DNA of 64,000 bases from Flavobacterium keumense (GTDB lineage: Bacteria; Bacteroidota; Bacteroidia; Flavobacteriales; Flavobacteriaceae), in NCBI RefSeq assembly GCF_029866485.1, contig NZ_CP092332.1:2046001-2110000 (forward strand). Direction: 5' to 3'. The notes beneath the pieces were generated by a model, which saw nothing but the letters and a program-made list of their open reading frames with translations, ran no database searches and was not told the origin of the DNA. Shown here piece after piece: positions 53,999 through 63,572 of this stretch. Position 1 is the stretch's first letter. Every line of letters begins with the position of its first letter. A program made the position numbers and the translations under genes.

Positions 53999-56900
53999 TT
54001 ACGATTCTTCTACGATTTTGATTTCCTCCTCACTCAACCCATACAACGCATACACCATAAAATCAATCTCTTTTTCTAAAGCAGCAGTATCAGCTTCTGG
54101 GTTGTCTTTTTTGAACGAAAGGATTTGGTCAACTTTAGCAATGATATTTTTTTCTTGTTGAAAACCTCTTTTGATAGGAATTTGTCTTAAATCGTCAGGA
54201 TAAATACTACTATATGTTCCTTGTAAAGTGTCTGTACTTAAAAATTTGCTGAAGAAATATGTAATTAGATTAGAATTTAGAATTGATGTAATAAATTTTA
54301 AAGAAAGATTATCATCGATTATTATATCCCACTTTTTTTCTGGCTTTTGAAATTTTAAAACATTATCATTCCATAAAATTAAATGCATAAGATTATCATT
54401 TGAATAATATTTTAGATCATCAAAGCATGCAATAATTTTATTGTTTTTTCCACTTATACGCCTTACTATGATTTTTTCACTCTCGAAAAGTAATGGGAAT
54501 TTTGGTCTATGAAAATGTTCTTGCTTACTTGTGTAATCAAAAAAATCATTTTCAAATCTTATAGTTTAAGGAGATAAATTTGAACCAATTACATATTTTT
54601 TAAAACCTTCTTTATACTCCTTATGAATAACATCATCTTTAGTAAAATTCAAGTTACTTTCTTTCTTTGAATGAGCTACAACTCCTGTATTTATACACAC
54701 CAAAGAACCTAAAAGTTGTATATTTAAATTTAGTTTCTGATAAATATTTGTATCAATTTCTGAAACATTTGATTTAAATGCATAGTTTTTCAAAGATTTA
54801 TAAAAATCCTGACTAACTAACTTGTAATCATAACCAATATTAGACTTAAGTTTTATATAATTATTATTTGGGTCATCTTTTGATGTTAAGTAAACTCCAG
54901 TTTGTCTAGCAACATCTTCAAACACTAATAATTGATTAAAATCAATAAGTTCAATAATTTTCAAATTATCCAAAAAGAATTTTCTCAGCTCTGTAGAATG
55001 CTTTTCTTTATAGAATGAAGTTGGTAAAATATATGAATTAATACCTTTTCCCTTTAACATCTTATAAGCTAAAACAATAAAACAGTTAAATAAATCCCAA
55101 TGTCCATTTAAAAAAGGGGAATAAAAAATTTCCAATTTATTAACTAAATCTCTATTACTATTTGATAAATCCCAATTAGAGATATAAGGCGGATTCCCAA
55201 TCACCACATCAAAGCCTACAAAATCGCCTTCATCGTTTAATACTTCAGGAAACTCAAAGCGCCATTCAAAAGCATTTTCATAAATTTTGTTGTTTTTTAT
55301 TTCTTCGAGTTGGGTTTCTATTTTCTCAATTTTATCCGCTAAGTCTTTTTTAGCTTTTTGCTCGGCTTTGGTGAGTTTGGTTTCAAAAAGTTGGGCGCTA
55401 TCAAACTTTACGTTAAACTCGTATTTCAGTTTTTGCAACTCTTTAATCTCTTTGCCGTTTTGGTTAATTTCGGTTCTAAAATTGGTTTTTATTTCGGCAA
55501 TCAGCGTTTCCATATCGCGCTTTTGCTCTTTACTTTCAGCATTGCGGTATTGGTCAACGGCTCTTTTGTAATCCTCAATTTTTAACTTGCTTTTCTTTAA
55601 CGCTTCTTTCAAATCAGCATCCAAACCAAAACGAGCAATCAACGAGTTCCCGCATTTAATGTTAATGTCAATGTTTGGTAAGGTTTCCAACTCGGTTTCG
55701 TTGCGGTAGTAGGCATTTTTCAATAATTCAATCCACAAACGCAAACGGCAAATTTTAACCGAGTTCGGGTTAATGTCTACACCAAACAAACAGTTTTCAA
55801 TAATGGTTTGCTTTTCATGAAACAAGGTTTCTTGCAAGCGTTGGCTTTCTTTACTTTTTGGGTTATAAGTAAACGGTAAACCATCTTCATCGGTTACAAT
55901 TAACTCATCGTTTACAATATCTACTTGGTATTCTTTTAAGCGTTTGCCTTCGCGGTCTACCAACACTTTTAAATCGTGCTTAATGGCAATCATTTCATTC
56001 AGCGCCGAAACCAAAAAGTGTCCAGAACCCACCGCAGGGTCGCATATTTTTACGCTGTTAATAATGGCATTAGCTTCCTTAGTGTCTTCAATTTTGTTGT
56101 ATAAGCCCTCAAAGTCTTCGCAGTTCCACCCTTTGGTTTCATTAAACTTTTGCACCACCGCACGGCGTATGGTTTCCTTACACATGTACATCGTAATGAA
56201 ACTTGGTGTATAAAACGAACCGTCCTTATAGCCGTTAATTTTTTCAAAAATCAAGCCCAATACCGAGGCATTGATTAAGGTTTTGTTGTCTTCTTGAATT
56301 TCCTCGCTGCCTTCACTTGCAAAATCGTAAGCATCTAAAAAGTCAAAGAAATACTCAATAGCTTTATGTGTGCCTGTTAGTTTTTTACCATTAGCATCTT
56401 TCAATACCGTACCGCTCACAATAGGCAATTGAATATCATCCTCTAATCCGGAAATAAACAAGGTTTGATGTTCTAACTCGGTAGGCTCAAACAACGAACT
56501 ATTCAAATAAGGCACTTTGGCAAATAACGTTTTTACGCGGTCGTTGCGTTCTTCTGGTTTCTTTGCCAACACCATAAAGAACAAGGCATTCAAATTGTCG
56601 TAATCATGCAGTAATCCTTTGTGCAAAAACGCATAACTTTTGTCATTTCTATGATAACTAATCAATTGCGCCTCTAACAATTTCAAAAACAAAATACGAT
56701 TGACCCACGTAATGCACAATTCCAAACCTACGGTAAACAAGCGTTCTTCGTGTGTGTCGCCATATTGTTTTACATTTGGCAAACGCGATAATTTATCTAA
56801 AGCATCCAATTGGTTAATCACGTTTTCCAATAAAGAACCGGCATGTCGCTGTCCAGCTTTAGGGCGTTCAATTAACTTCTTCCCTCCTTCTTTGGTTTCG

Positions 56901-57676
56901 GTTAACCCAATTAAATGCAGTAATTCGTTATAAAAGTTTTTATCTAAGGAATTGCTATCATTGGCAAACGACAATTTTAATAAATGCTCTGGCGAAAGTA
57001 ATTTGTATAAGACAATTAATTTAGCATCATCGAGTTGGTCTTCGTTTCTTAGAATTTTGTCGTAGGAAGCCAAATCAAAATAGGTATATTCTAATTTGTC
57101 TAGTACAGTTTCAATATAAGGTTTGGCAATTTCTTTGTAGAAAAAATCAGTATTCTTTCCAGAAAGTTTACCTTCTTCAAAGTCTTGAAATTGTTTAACT
57201 AAGTTTTTATTTTGAGCAAATAGTTTATCAAATAGTTGAGCATCAAAAATGAACCATTCGTTAACATTGGTCGCTACTACATGTTTTACTTCTAAATTTT
57301 TATGAGTGATACGCTCTCGCAAGAAATACAACACCATTTCTTGCAAGGCTTTGCTATTGATGTTCTTTTGCGTTGGCATTTCAGCCTTATTGGATGGACT
57401 TTTCGCTTCAATTATAACACCAACATTGCTCTTCGCCTCTTTGCCAATATGAATTACTAAATCGTTTCGCCCTTTGGTATTGATAAAATGATTGGGAGAA
57501 TAATAGGTGTTTTTCAAGAAATCGGAAATCAAGTTTTTATGAAACTCCTCCGACTCTTTTTCTTTGATACTGTCTAACAGGAGCATCAAATTCTGTTTAA
57601 ACAACTCAATTCCAGAACGATTGGGTTTAATTTTAAGAAAGGCTTTGTTTAAGGCCTTGCGTGGTTGTATGAGCAT
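53999..57676 (-). pseudogene. Type IIG restriction-modification enzyme (Eco57I/TaqI-like), interrupted by one in-frame stop
   Basis: A frame of 1226 codons from the ATG at 57676, broken only by TAA at 54568-54566. The first 1036 residues hold an N-terminal PD-(D/E)xK nuclease region (RNDLVIHIG..VIIEAKSP), an alpha-helical linker, and an N6-adenine methyltransferase with motif I KICDPAVGSGHFL and catalytic NPPY (VVIGNPPYISNWD), then part of the target-recognition domain. After GSNLSP the stop falls, and the frame resumes at once with TIRFENDFFDYTSKQEHFHRPKFP and runs 189 codons to its end, so nothing else has decayed. One base change (e.g. TAT/TAC to TAA) explains it. A 129-residue ORF begins at an internal ATG (54388). 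Confidence 0.85.
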
Positions 57677-57854
57677 GGTATAATCAATTTGGGTATCTAA
57701 TTCTATTTATAAAAAAAATCTTATTTAAATCTTTTTCTTAAAAGGTTAAATGTATAAATTATTTTTAAATATTTACACTAATTTAAAACATAACTTCCCA
57801 TTATTTCCCAACAGAAATAAGTAATTTAGCCCCAACAGGAACTAATACAATGCT

Positions 57855-58424
57855 ATGACTACCTATTTCTTTGACAGCACTTACCAAGACACCACGTATG
57901 GTGAGGAAGCCATGCATCTCAAAGAATTTGAATCCTGTCAGTTTATCAATTGTGATTTTACCGCTTGTAATTTTATTGGGGTTACTTTTATTGACTGTAC
58001 ATTTACCAATTGCAACTTTAATAGCACCAAACTCAATCATACCGCTTTACGAACCGTACAGTTCAACAACTGCAAAATGCAAGACATTAATTTTGCTATG
58101 TGCGACAAATTGATTTTTGAAATAGCGTTTAGCCGTTGTAATTTGGATTTCTCCAAATTTTATGCGCTAAAACTAAAAGAAACACTGTTTAAAAACTGTA
58201 GTTTGATTGCCGTTGATTTTATGGCAACTGATTTGTCAGAAGTAGTGTTTGACCATTGTGATTTGTATCGTGCCGAATTTGACAAAGCCAATGCCTCAAA
58301 AGCTGATTTTAGAACCAGCTACAATTATACCATTGACCCTGAGAAAACCAAGATTAAAAAAGCCACTTTTGCTTTAGAAGGTCTTAAAGGATTGTTGTAC
58401 AAACACAATATTATTGTAGAGTAA
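57855..58424 (+). CDS. Pentapeptide-repeat protein
   Basis: 189 residues. Residues ~25-155 are tandem pentapeptides A/C(D/N)(L/F)xx, e.g. CQFINCDFTACNF, CTFTNCNFNSTKL, CDLYRAEFDKANASKADF, forming a right-handed quadrilateral beta-helix. The C-terminus (KTKIKKATFALEGLKGLL) caps it. Cys-rich central faces are typical of the family's cytosolic members. The role is unknown; some relatives mimic DNA and protect gyrase (Qnr type), but nothing here shows that. It follows the type IIG gene divergently. Confidence 0.88.
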   Translation: MTTYFFDSTYQDTTYGEEAMHLKEFESCQFINCDFTACNFIGVTFIDCTFTNCNFNSTKLNHTALRTVQFNNCKMQDINFAMCDKLIFEIAFSRCNLDFSKFYALKLKETLFKNCSLIAVDFMATDLSEVVFDHCDLYRAEFDKANASKADFRTSYNYTIDPEKTKIKKATFALEGLKGLLYKHNIIVE

Positions 58425-58922
58425 TTACATCTTGAACTCCATTTTGTAGTCTTCCATCAAGTAGCCGTGGTCTAAGGCAACGTCTTCTTCTCCTACAATG
58501 TCAAACCCCATTTTTTGATAAAAAGTAACTGCTGTATTGAATCGATTCACATTCAAAGACACTACCTCAGATTGATTTTCTCTAGCCACTTTCACTACCG
58601 AATCAATCAACAACTTCCCCGCTCCTTTGCCTTGCGACTCGGGTAGTAAATAAATTTTATGCAATCGGGTCGTATTTTGTCCTAAATAATGGTGTTCATA
58701 GGAAGCAAAACCCAAGACCGTTTCGTTTTCTTTCACCAAAATAAATTGATGTCCCTTCTCCTTCATTTGCACTGTCAACGCTTCATCAGAATAAAATAAT
58801 TCCAACATGTACTCCAACTGAGCCGCAGGAACAATGTTGCCGTACGTATCTGGCCACGTTCTATACGCGATATCACGTATTGTTGCTGTATCTAATGGTG
58901 AACCTTTTTGAATGGAAAGCAT
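58425..58922 (-). CDS. GNAT acetyltransferase
   Basis: 165 residues. N-terminal TIRDIAYRTWPDTYGNIVP, acetyl-CoA binding segment HKIYLLPESQGKGAGKLLI and LNVNRFNTAVTFYQKMGFDIVGEE near the end. The subfamily resembles RimI-like/YitI-type amino-group acetyltransferases; the substrate is unknown. Convergent and directly abutting the pentapeptide gene (stop codons adjacent at 58424/58425). Confidence 0.87.
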   Translation of the reverse strand: MLSIQKGSPLDTATIRDIAYRTWPDTYGNIVPAAQLEYMLELFYSDEALTVQMKEKGHQFILVKENETVLGFASYEHHYLGQNTTRLHKIYLLPESQGKGAGKLLIDSVVKVARENQSEVVSLNVNRFNTAVTFYQKMGFDIVGEEDVALDHGYLMEDYKMEFKM

Positions 58923-59027
58923 TTGAAATTAGATGATTAGACAGTTAGACTTTTTAGATTTTGATTTTTTAAAACCATATAAGGAATATAAGAAAATATA
59001 AGGTTTCGCTATTGAACAATGAACTTT

Positions 59028-59157
59028 GAATTTTGATATTGACCTTTGATATTGACTTTTGATATTGACTTTTGATATTGACTTTTGATATTGACTTTTG
59101 ATATTTACCTTTGATATTGACCTTTGATATTGACCTTTGATATTGATTTTTGATATT
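59028..59157. repeat. Ten tandem copies of a 13-nt repeat next to miaE
   Basis: GACTTTTGATATT and one- or two-base variants (GACC, TACC, GATT, GAAT) repeat without gaps from 59028 to 59157, ending 1 nt before the miaE stop codon. The unit is not a multiple of three, so it is not coding. Confidence 0.9.
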
Positions 59158-59158
59158 G

Positions 59159-59752
59159 CTATCCGTGGACGGTTTCACTTTTACCATAGTTGGTAATGAT
59201 AGAAGCTTCAAAATCCAACCATTCTCTCCAGCGTTGCTCTACATCAATGCCTTCTCCATATTTTCGGGCATAGCCAATAAAAGTAGTATAATGTCCTGCC
59301 TCACTTTCCATCAAATCACGGTAGAAGGTGGCTAATTCTGGGTCTTCAATATTTTCAGAAAGTACTTTAAAACGCTCACAACTTCTGGCCTCAATCATAG
59401 CCGAAAACAACAAGCGTTCTACTAAGCCCGAAACTCTACTCCCGTTACTGCTTCTTTTCATGTACAAATACAACTCATTTACATAATCATCTTTGCGTTC
59501 GCGACCTAATTTCAGTCCGCGTTTGATAATGATATTGTGCACTTGTTCAAAATGGTCGATTTCTTCTTTGGCCAAAGCCAATAAATCCTGAACTAAATCT
59601 TGATGCTCCGAATTGTGCGTAATTATTGTAATCGCATTGGTAGCGGCTTTCTGTTCGCACCAAGCGTGATCCGTCAGAATTTCTTCAATGTTTTTCTCAA
59701 CAATATTTACCCATCTTGGGTCGGTAGGTAGTTTTAATCTCAGTATGGACAT
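59159..59752 (-). CDS. miaE: tRNA-(ms2io6A) hydroxylase MiaE
   Basis: 197 residues. Non-heme diiron monooxygenase hydroxylating the isopentenyl group of ms2i6A37 in tRNA. Carboxylate/His ligands visible in the four-helix bundle: E33 (AWCEQKAA), E63/E64 and H67 (AKEEIDHFEQVH), E121 (IEARSCERF), E151 and H154 (ESEAGHYTT). Length is normal. The gene ends against a 13-nt tandem repeat. Confidence 0.93.
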   Translation of the reverse strand: MSILRLKLPTDPRWVNIVEKNIEEILTDHAWCEQKAATNAITIITHNSEHQDLVQDLLALAKEEIDHFEQVHNIIIKRGLKLGRERKDDYVNELYLYMKRSSNGSRVSGLVERLLFSAMIEARSCERFKVLSENIEDPELATFYRDLMESEAGHYTTFIGYARKYGEGIDVEQRWREWLDFEASIITNYGKSETVHG

Positions 59753-59804
59753 AAAAAATCTTGTTTCAGGTTTTGGGTTTCAAGTTCAGTTTAGGAGTAA
59801 TAAA

Positions 59805-59845
59805 ATAAGGTTTTGCAATTACTTTCCGTAAAAACAAAACCTTAT
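59805..59845 (-). terminator. Hairpin after glyA, probable terminator
   Basis: Perfect 11-bp stem ATAAGGTTTTG / CAAAACCTTAT with a 19-nt loop between glyA and miaE; the following T tract on the minus strand is weak. Confidence 0.5.
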
Positions 59846-59865
59846 CATTTGAAACTTAAAAAAAT

Positions 59866-61140
59866 TTAGAAAACGAAAATAGGTCTTTCGCTCATCATTT
59901 CATTGACTTCAGCAGCTACTTCTTCGATAACCTCTTCGTCAGTATGATTCATCAAGACTTTGTCAATAAGCGCTACAATAGTTTCCATATCTTCTTCCAC
60001 TAAACCACGAGTAGTAATCGCAGCCGTTCCTACACGAATTCCTGAAGTAACAAACGGTGATTTGTCATCAAATGGAACCATGTTTTTATTTACTGTAATT
60101 TCTGCTTTTACTAACGCATTTTCAGCGTCTTTACCAGAAATATTTTTGTTTCTTAAATCAATCAACATCATGTGATTATCTGTACCACCAGAAATGATTT
60201 CGTATCCTCTTTTTACAAAAGCGTCAGCCATCGCTTTCGCATTTTTTTGCAACTGCATCGCATAGGTAAAGAATTCATCTTTCAAAGCTTCGCCAAAAGC
60301 AACTGCTTTAGCAGCGATAATGTGCATTAATGGTCCTCCTTGGTTTCCAGGGAAAACAGCCAAGTCCAATAAACTAGACATCATTCTGATTTCGCCTTTT
60401 GGAGTCGTTAAACCAAATGGATTTTCAAAATCTTTCCCCATCAAAATCAATCCACCACGTGGTCCACGTAATGTTTTGTGTGTAGTAGTAGTTACAATAT
60501 GACAGTGAGGCAACGGATCGTTCATCAATCCTTTAGCAATCAAACCTGCTGGATGCGAAATATCAGCCAATAAAATAGCACCAACGCTATCTGCAATTTG
60601 TCTGAAACGAGCAAAATCCATATCACGAGAATAAGCCGAAGCTCCAGCGATAATTAATTTAGGTTGCTCTTTAGTTGCAATTTCTTGAATTTTATCATAA
60701 TCCAATCGTCCTGTTTCTTTGTCAACACCGTAAAAAACTGGGTTGTACAAACGTCCAGAAAAATTCACTGGCGAACCGTGAGTCAAGTGACCACCGTGAG
60801 CCAAATCAAATCCTAAAATAGTATCACCTGGTTTAATACAAGCGTGGTATACCGCAGTATTGGCTTGAGAACCTGAGTGAGGTTGCACATTAGCATATTC
60901 AGCACCAAATAATTCTTTAGCTCTGTCAATAGCGATTTGTTCTATAACATCTACTACTTCACAACCACCGTAGTATCTCTTTCCAGGATATCCTTCTGCA
61001 TATTTGTTAGTCAAAACAGAACCTGCAGCTTCCATCACTTCGTCACTTACAAAGTTTTCGGATGCAATTAATTCTATTCCGTGAATTTGTCTGTCTTGTT
61101 CTTCTAAGATAAGGTCAAAAATTTGTTCGTCGCGTTGCAT
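59866..61140 (-). CDS. glyA: Serine hydroxymethyltransferase
   Basis: 424 residues from the ATG at 61140 ([16 protein letters not shown]); the frame is open 82 codons further up without homology. PLP enzyme interconverting serine and glycine with tetrahydrofolate. [19 protein letters not shown] and [15 protein letters not shown] at the N-terminus; [13 protein letters not shown] binds PLP phosphate; the Schiff-base Lys lies in [28 protein letters not shown] follows. Transcribed away from the lipoprotein gene, with TATTTTTG at 61173-61166. Confidence 0.97.
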   Translation of the reverse strand: MQRDEQIFDLILEEQDRQIHGIELIASENFVSDEVMEAAGSVLTNKYAEGYPGKRYYGGCEVVDVIEQIAIDRAKELFGAEYANVQPHSGSQANTAVYHACIKPGDTILGFDLAHGGHLTHGSPVNFSGRLYNPVFYGVDKETGRLDYDKIQEIATKEQPKLIIAGASAYSRDMDFARFRQIADSVGAILLADISHPAGLIAKGLMNDPLPHCHIVTTTTHKTLRGPRGGLILMGKDFENPFGLTTPKGEIRMMSSLLDLAVFPGNQGGPLMHIIAAKAVAFGEALKDEFFTYAMQLQKNAKAMADAFVKRGYEIISGGTDNHMMLIDLRNKNISGKDAENALVKAEITVNKNMVPFDDKSPFVTSGIRVGTAAITTRGLVEEDMETIVALIDKVLMNHTDEEVIEEVAAEVNEMMSERPIFVF

Positions 61141-61165
61141 TTGTGTAGTTTTCGTTAATTTCCCG

Positions 61166-61173
61166 CAAAAATA
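61166..61173 (-). promoter_or_regulatory. -7 promoter element of glyA
   Basis: TATTTTTG on the minus strand, 25 nt before the ATG at 61140; it excludes the longer upstream starts. Confidence 0.5.
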
Positions 61174-61318
61174 CAAAAAATCGTTGGCTAAATAGTCGCT
61201 TAGCAATATATTTGGCCTAGTATTTTTTAACAAATTAATTAACAAAGAACCTGTTCTCTTTTTTAATGGCATCGTTTTTGAAAAAAGTACCACATCCCAA
61301 ACTAAGTAAAACCAATCT

Positions 61319-62506
61319 ATGATGAAAAAAATTACACTCCTTTTTAGCTTTTTAGTTTTTATAACCAGTTGCGCACTCAAACACACCCAAGAATTAGTTC
61401 ATTCTGGCGACTATGATAATGCCATTACCATAGCCGTTTCAAGTTTAGAATCCAATAAAGATAAAAAGAGCAAGCAAGACTATGTGTATTTGTTGGAAGA
61501 GGCTTTTGCCAAAGCCAAAGAAAGAGACTTGAATACTTTAAACTTACTCGAAAAAGAGAATAATCCAGCACAGATTGAACACATTTATCAACTTTATGTA
61601 GGATTGAATAACCGACAAGAAAAAATCAAACCTTTGCTTCCATTGCAATTATTGAAAGAAAATCGCACCGCAGTTTTTGCATTTGAGAATTACAACGACA
61701 AATTGGTTACGGCTAAAAATGCGCTTTCCAATTATTTGTACGCCAATGCGAAAGCTCTACTTAAAAGCACAAATAAAATAGATTTTCGTAAAGCTTTTGA
61801 CGATTTCACTTATTTGAACCAAATCAACCCCAATTTCAAAGATGTGAACGAGCTGCTAAAAGAGGCTAAATTCAAAGGTTCTGATTTTGTTTTAGTCAGT
61901 ACAAAAAACGAAACCAATATGATTATTCCCGTTCGTTTACAAAACGATTTACTGGATTTCAACACCTATGGTTTGAACGACAAATGGACCGTGTATCACA
62001 ATACAGAACAAGATGGTATTCGCTATGATTTTGGAGTCCGTATCCGTTTTAGAGAAGTTGTTATTTCGCCAGAACAAATCAAAGAAAAAGAGTTCATCAA
62101 AGAACGCCGCATCAAAGACGGACAAAAAAAATTAATTGATGCTAACGGTAAAGAAGTGTTGGACGAAAAAGGAAAAGTAGTTTTTGTTGACAATTGGAAA
62201 GATGTTACTGTTAAAGTCAACGAATTTAGACAATTCAAATCTTGTATAATAACTGCCAAAGTTGACTTCAGTAATTGGACAACAAATCAGTTATTACAAA
62301 GCTTTCCGTTGAGTAGCGAATTCATTTTTGAAAATGTGTATGCCAATTATAAAGGAGACCGAAGAGCTGCTGACGATAGTTATTTTCCAAATTTCAATAA
62401 AAAAACAATCCCTTTTCCTAGCAACGAACAAATGATTTACGATGCAGGTGAAGATTTAAAAAACAAACTCAAAGGAATTTTAAACCAAAATCCGCTGCGA
62501 AATTAA
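61319..62506 (+). CDS. Unrecognised lipoprotein
   Basis: 395 residues (the next codon, 61322, is an equally possible start). Lipobox FITSC with C18. Residues ~20-180 are helical with paired-helix spacing ([38 protein letters not shown]) like TPR repeats; the rest contains [35 protein letters not shown] and a late [14 protein letters not shown] do not recognise the family. Divergent from glyA, followed by a terminator, hence monocistronic. Confidence 0.75.
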   Translation: MMKKITLLFSFLVFITSCALKHTQELVHSGDYDNAITIAVSSLESNKDKKSKQDYVYLLEEAFAKAKERDLNTLNLLEKENNPAQIEHIYQLYVGLNNRQEKIKPLLPLQLLKENRTAVFAFENYNDKLVTAKNALSNYLYANAKALLKSTNKIDFRKAFDDFTYLNQINPNFKDVNELLKEAKFKGSDFVLVSTKNETNMIIPVRLQNDLLDFNTYGLNDKWTVYHNTEQDGIRYDFGVRIRFREVVISPEQIKEKEFIKERRIKDGQKKLIDANGKEVLDEKGKVVFVDNWKDVTVKVNEFRQFKSCIITAKVDFSNWTTNQLLQSFPLSSEFIFENVYANYKGDRRAADDSYFPNFNKKTIPFPSNEQMIYDAGEDLKNKLKGILNQNPLRN

Positions 62507-62526
62507 TGGCACGTCAATACATAAAT

Positions 62527-62560
62527 AACTCGTTGAATATCAAATATCAACGAGTTTTTT
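62527..62560 (+). terminator. Terminator of the lipoprotein gene
   Basis: Stem AACTCGTTGA / TCAACGAGTT followed by TTTTTT, 21 nt after the stop. Confidence 0.85.
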
Positions 62561-62634
62561 ATTAATACATCCTAACATTGCAGTAAAAAAATGTTAGAAA
62601 ACACACAATCGTCCTGATTTTATAAAAAAAGTTG

Positions 62635-62642
62635 TATTTTTG
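62635..62642 (+). promoter_or_regulatory. -7 promoter element of the arginine operon leader
   Basis: TATTTTTG, 6 nt before the leader ORF ATG at 62649, so the predicted transcript would begin at or next to that ATG. Confidence 0.55.
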
Positions 62643-62648
62643 CAGTCG

Positions 62649-62735
62649 ATGAATAAAATCAGTTTACATATAACTTCTTTATCACGGATAAACACACGTA
62701 TTACCTCTCCCGAGGTACGGACACTATTGGTATAG
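62649..62735 (+). CDS. Candidate 28-residue leader peptide with three Arg codons
   Basis: ATG at 62649, TAG at 62733-62735. The product begins MNKISLHITSLSRINTRITS and ends PEVRTLLV. Arginine codons are CGG 62685, CGT 62697 and CGG 62718, a high share for 28 residues. The stop lies within the 3' arm of hairpin P3 of the leader structure. Position just upstream of arginine-biosynthesis genes suggests an attenuation peptide; this is inference. Confidence 0.5.
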   Translation: MNKISLHITSLSRINTRITSPEVRTLLV

Positions 62736-62751
62736 TATCCGCAATGTGTTT
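62690..62751 (+). promoter_or_regulatory. Three-way-junction leader structure ahead of the arginine genes
   Basis: P1 AAACACA (62690-62696) pairs with TGTGTTT (62745-62751); inside it P2 ACCTC-TCCC-GAGGT (62703-62716) and P3 CGGA-C-ACTAT-TGGT-ATAGT-A-TCCG (62718-62741, one C/A mismatch). The elements are contiguous and perfectly nested, and the leader ORF's Arg codons abut P1 and start P3. No riboswitch class I know fits. Confidence 0.55.
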
Positions 62752-62947
62752 GGTCATTTATTCATTTTTCAATTTACCGTTTTGAATTCATTTTCGTTTT
62801 ACATTGGATGTACATATCCTAAGGATTACATTTTAACTTCTACAGCGCCACATCATAAGACTTTGGCAAAATGGGCTATAATAATTCCTAAAATGAGCAC
62901 AAAACAAATTGCTATTGTTTCATCTACTATAAAATTCAACTTTTGTA

Positions 62948-63565
62948 ATGAATATTAAAATTGTTGTAACTCAAGAAGAGCATTATAAGTTTGCGGAAGA
63001 AATCTGCGATACTATCGAAACCTCTGCCAAATTAAGAGGAACTGGTATTGCTAAGAGAACTCCGGAATACATCCAAAAAAAGATGGAAAACCAAGATGCC
63101 ATCATCGCTTTGGCTGATGGTAAATTTGCTGGTTTTTGTTATATCGAAAGTTGGGAACACGGAAAATTTGTAGCGCATTCGGGTTTAATTGTACACCCAG
63201 ACTATAGAAATCACGGTTTGGCCAAAAAAATCAAATCAAAAGTATTTGATTATTCGCTTCAAAAATACCCTGATGCCAAGGTTTTCGGAATCACTACTGG
63301 TTTAGCCGTAATGAAAATCAATTCGGATTTAGGGTACAAACCAGTTCCGTTTTCTGAATTAACTACCGATCCAAGTTTTTGGAAAGGGTGCCAAACGTGT
63401 ACCAACTATGAAATTTTAAAGAGCAAAGACAATAAAATGTGTTTGTGTACTGGAATGTTGTATGACCCAAAAGAAAAACAAAAAATTCCACCCAAACACC
63501 CCTTTAACGTAAAAGTACTGAATAGATTAAAGAAAATTAAAGAAGCCTTATTCTTAAAAAAATAA
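62948..63565 (+). CDS. GNAT acyltransferase of the arginine operon
   Basis: 205 residues. A large GNAT: N-terminal EEICDTIETSAKLRGTGIAKRTPEYIQKK, acyl-CoA segment HSGLIVHPDYRNHGLAKKI, and a Cys-rich tail WKGCQTCTNYEIL with KMCLCTGMLYD. Its place 7 nt before argG suggests it makes the first committed acyl-glutamate. Because Bacteroides uses succinylated arginine intermediates, it could be an N-acyl (acetyl or succinyl) glutamate synthase; the sequence does not decide which. Confidence 0.75.
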   Translation: MNIKIVVTQEEHYKFAEEICDTIETSAKLRGTGIAKRTPEYIQKKMENQDAIIALADGKFAGFCYIESWEHGKFVAHSGLIVHPDYRNHGLAKKIKSKVFDYSLQKYPDAKVFGITTGLAVMKINSDLGYKPVPFSELTTDPSFWKGCQTCTNYEILKSKDNKMCLCTGMLYDPKEKQKIPPKHPFNVKVLNRLKKIKEALFLKK

Positions 63566-63572
63566 TTATACC

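Larger units (their letters stand above)
62507..62947 (+). other. 441-nt region: terminator, promoter, leader ORF and structured leader before the arginine genes
   Basis: Described in the following entries. After the three-way junction, GGAT (62807-62810), ATCC and GGAT (62822-62825) could form alternative small hairpins around TGTACATATCCTAAGG. The downstream 200 nt otherwise show nothing but an AT-rich leader; an open frame at 62746-62958 overlaps the next start and lacks protein character. Confidence 0.5.

Noticed and set aside
53999-57676. BREX PglX methyltransferase
   Set aside because: Similar methyltransferase core, but the protein has its own PD-(D/E)xK nuclease region and no brx/pgl genes lie around it.
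57855-58424. Fluoroquinolone-resistance (Qnr-like) protein
   Set aside because: Only the generic pentapeptide fold is visible; nothing identifies gyrase binding.
58969-59211. 80-residue frame rich in SISKVNIK on the minus strand
   Set aside because: It is the 13-nt tandem repeat read through in one frame and overlaps miaE.
61141-61386. 82-codon N-terminal extension of glyA
   Set aside because: It would overlap the divergent lipoprotein gene and the glyA -7 element and has no family homology; the standard start is at 61140.
62746-62958. 70-residue frame between the leader and the GNAT gene
   Set aside because: Starts inside the junction structure, overlaps the GNAT start and has no protein-like pattern.
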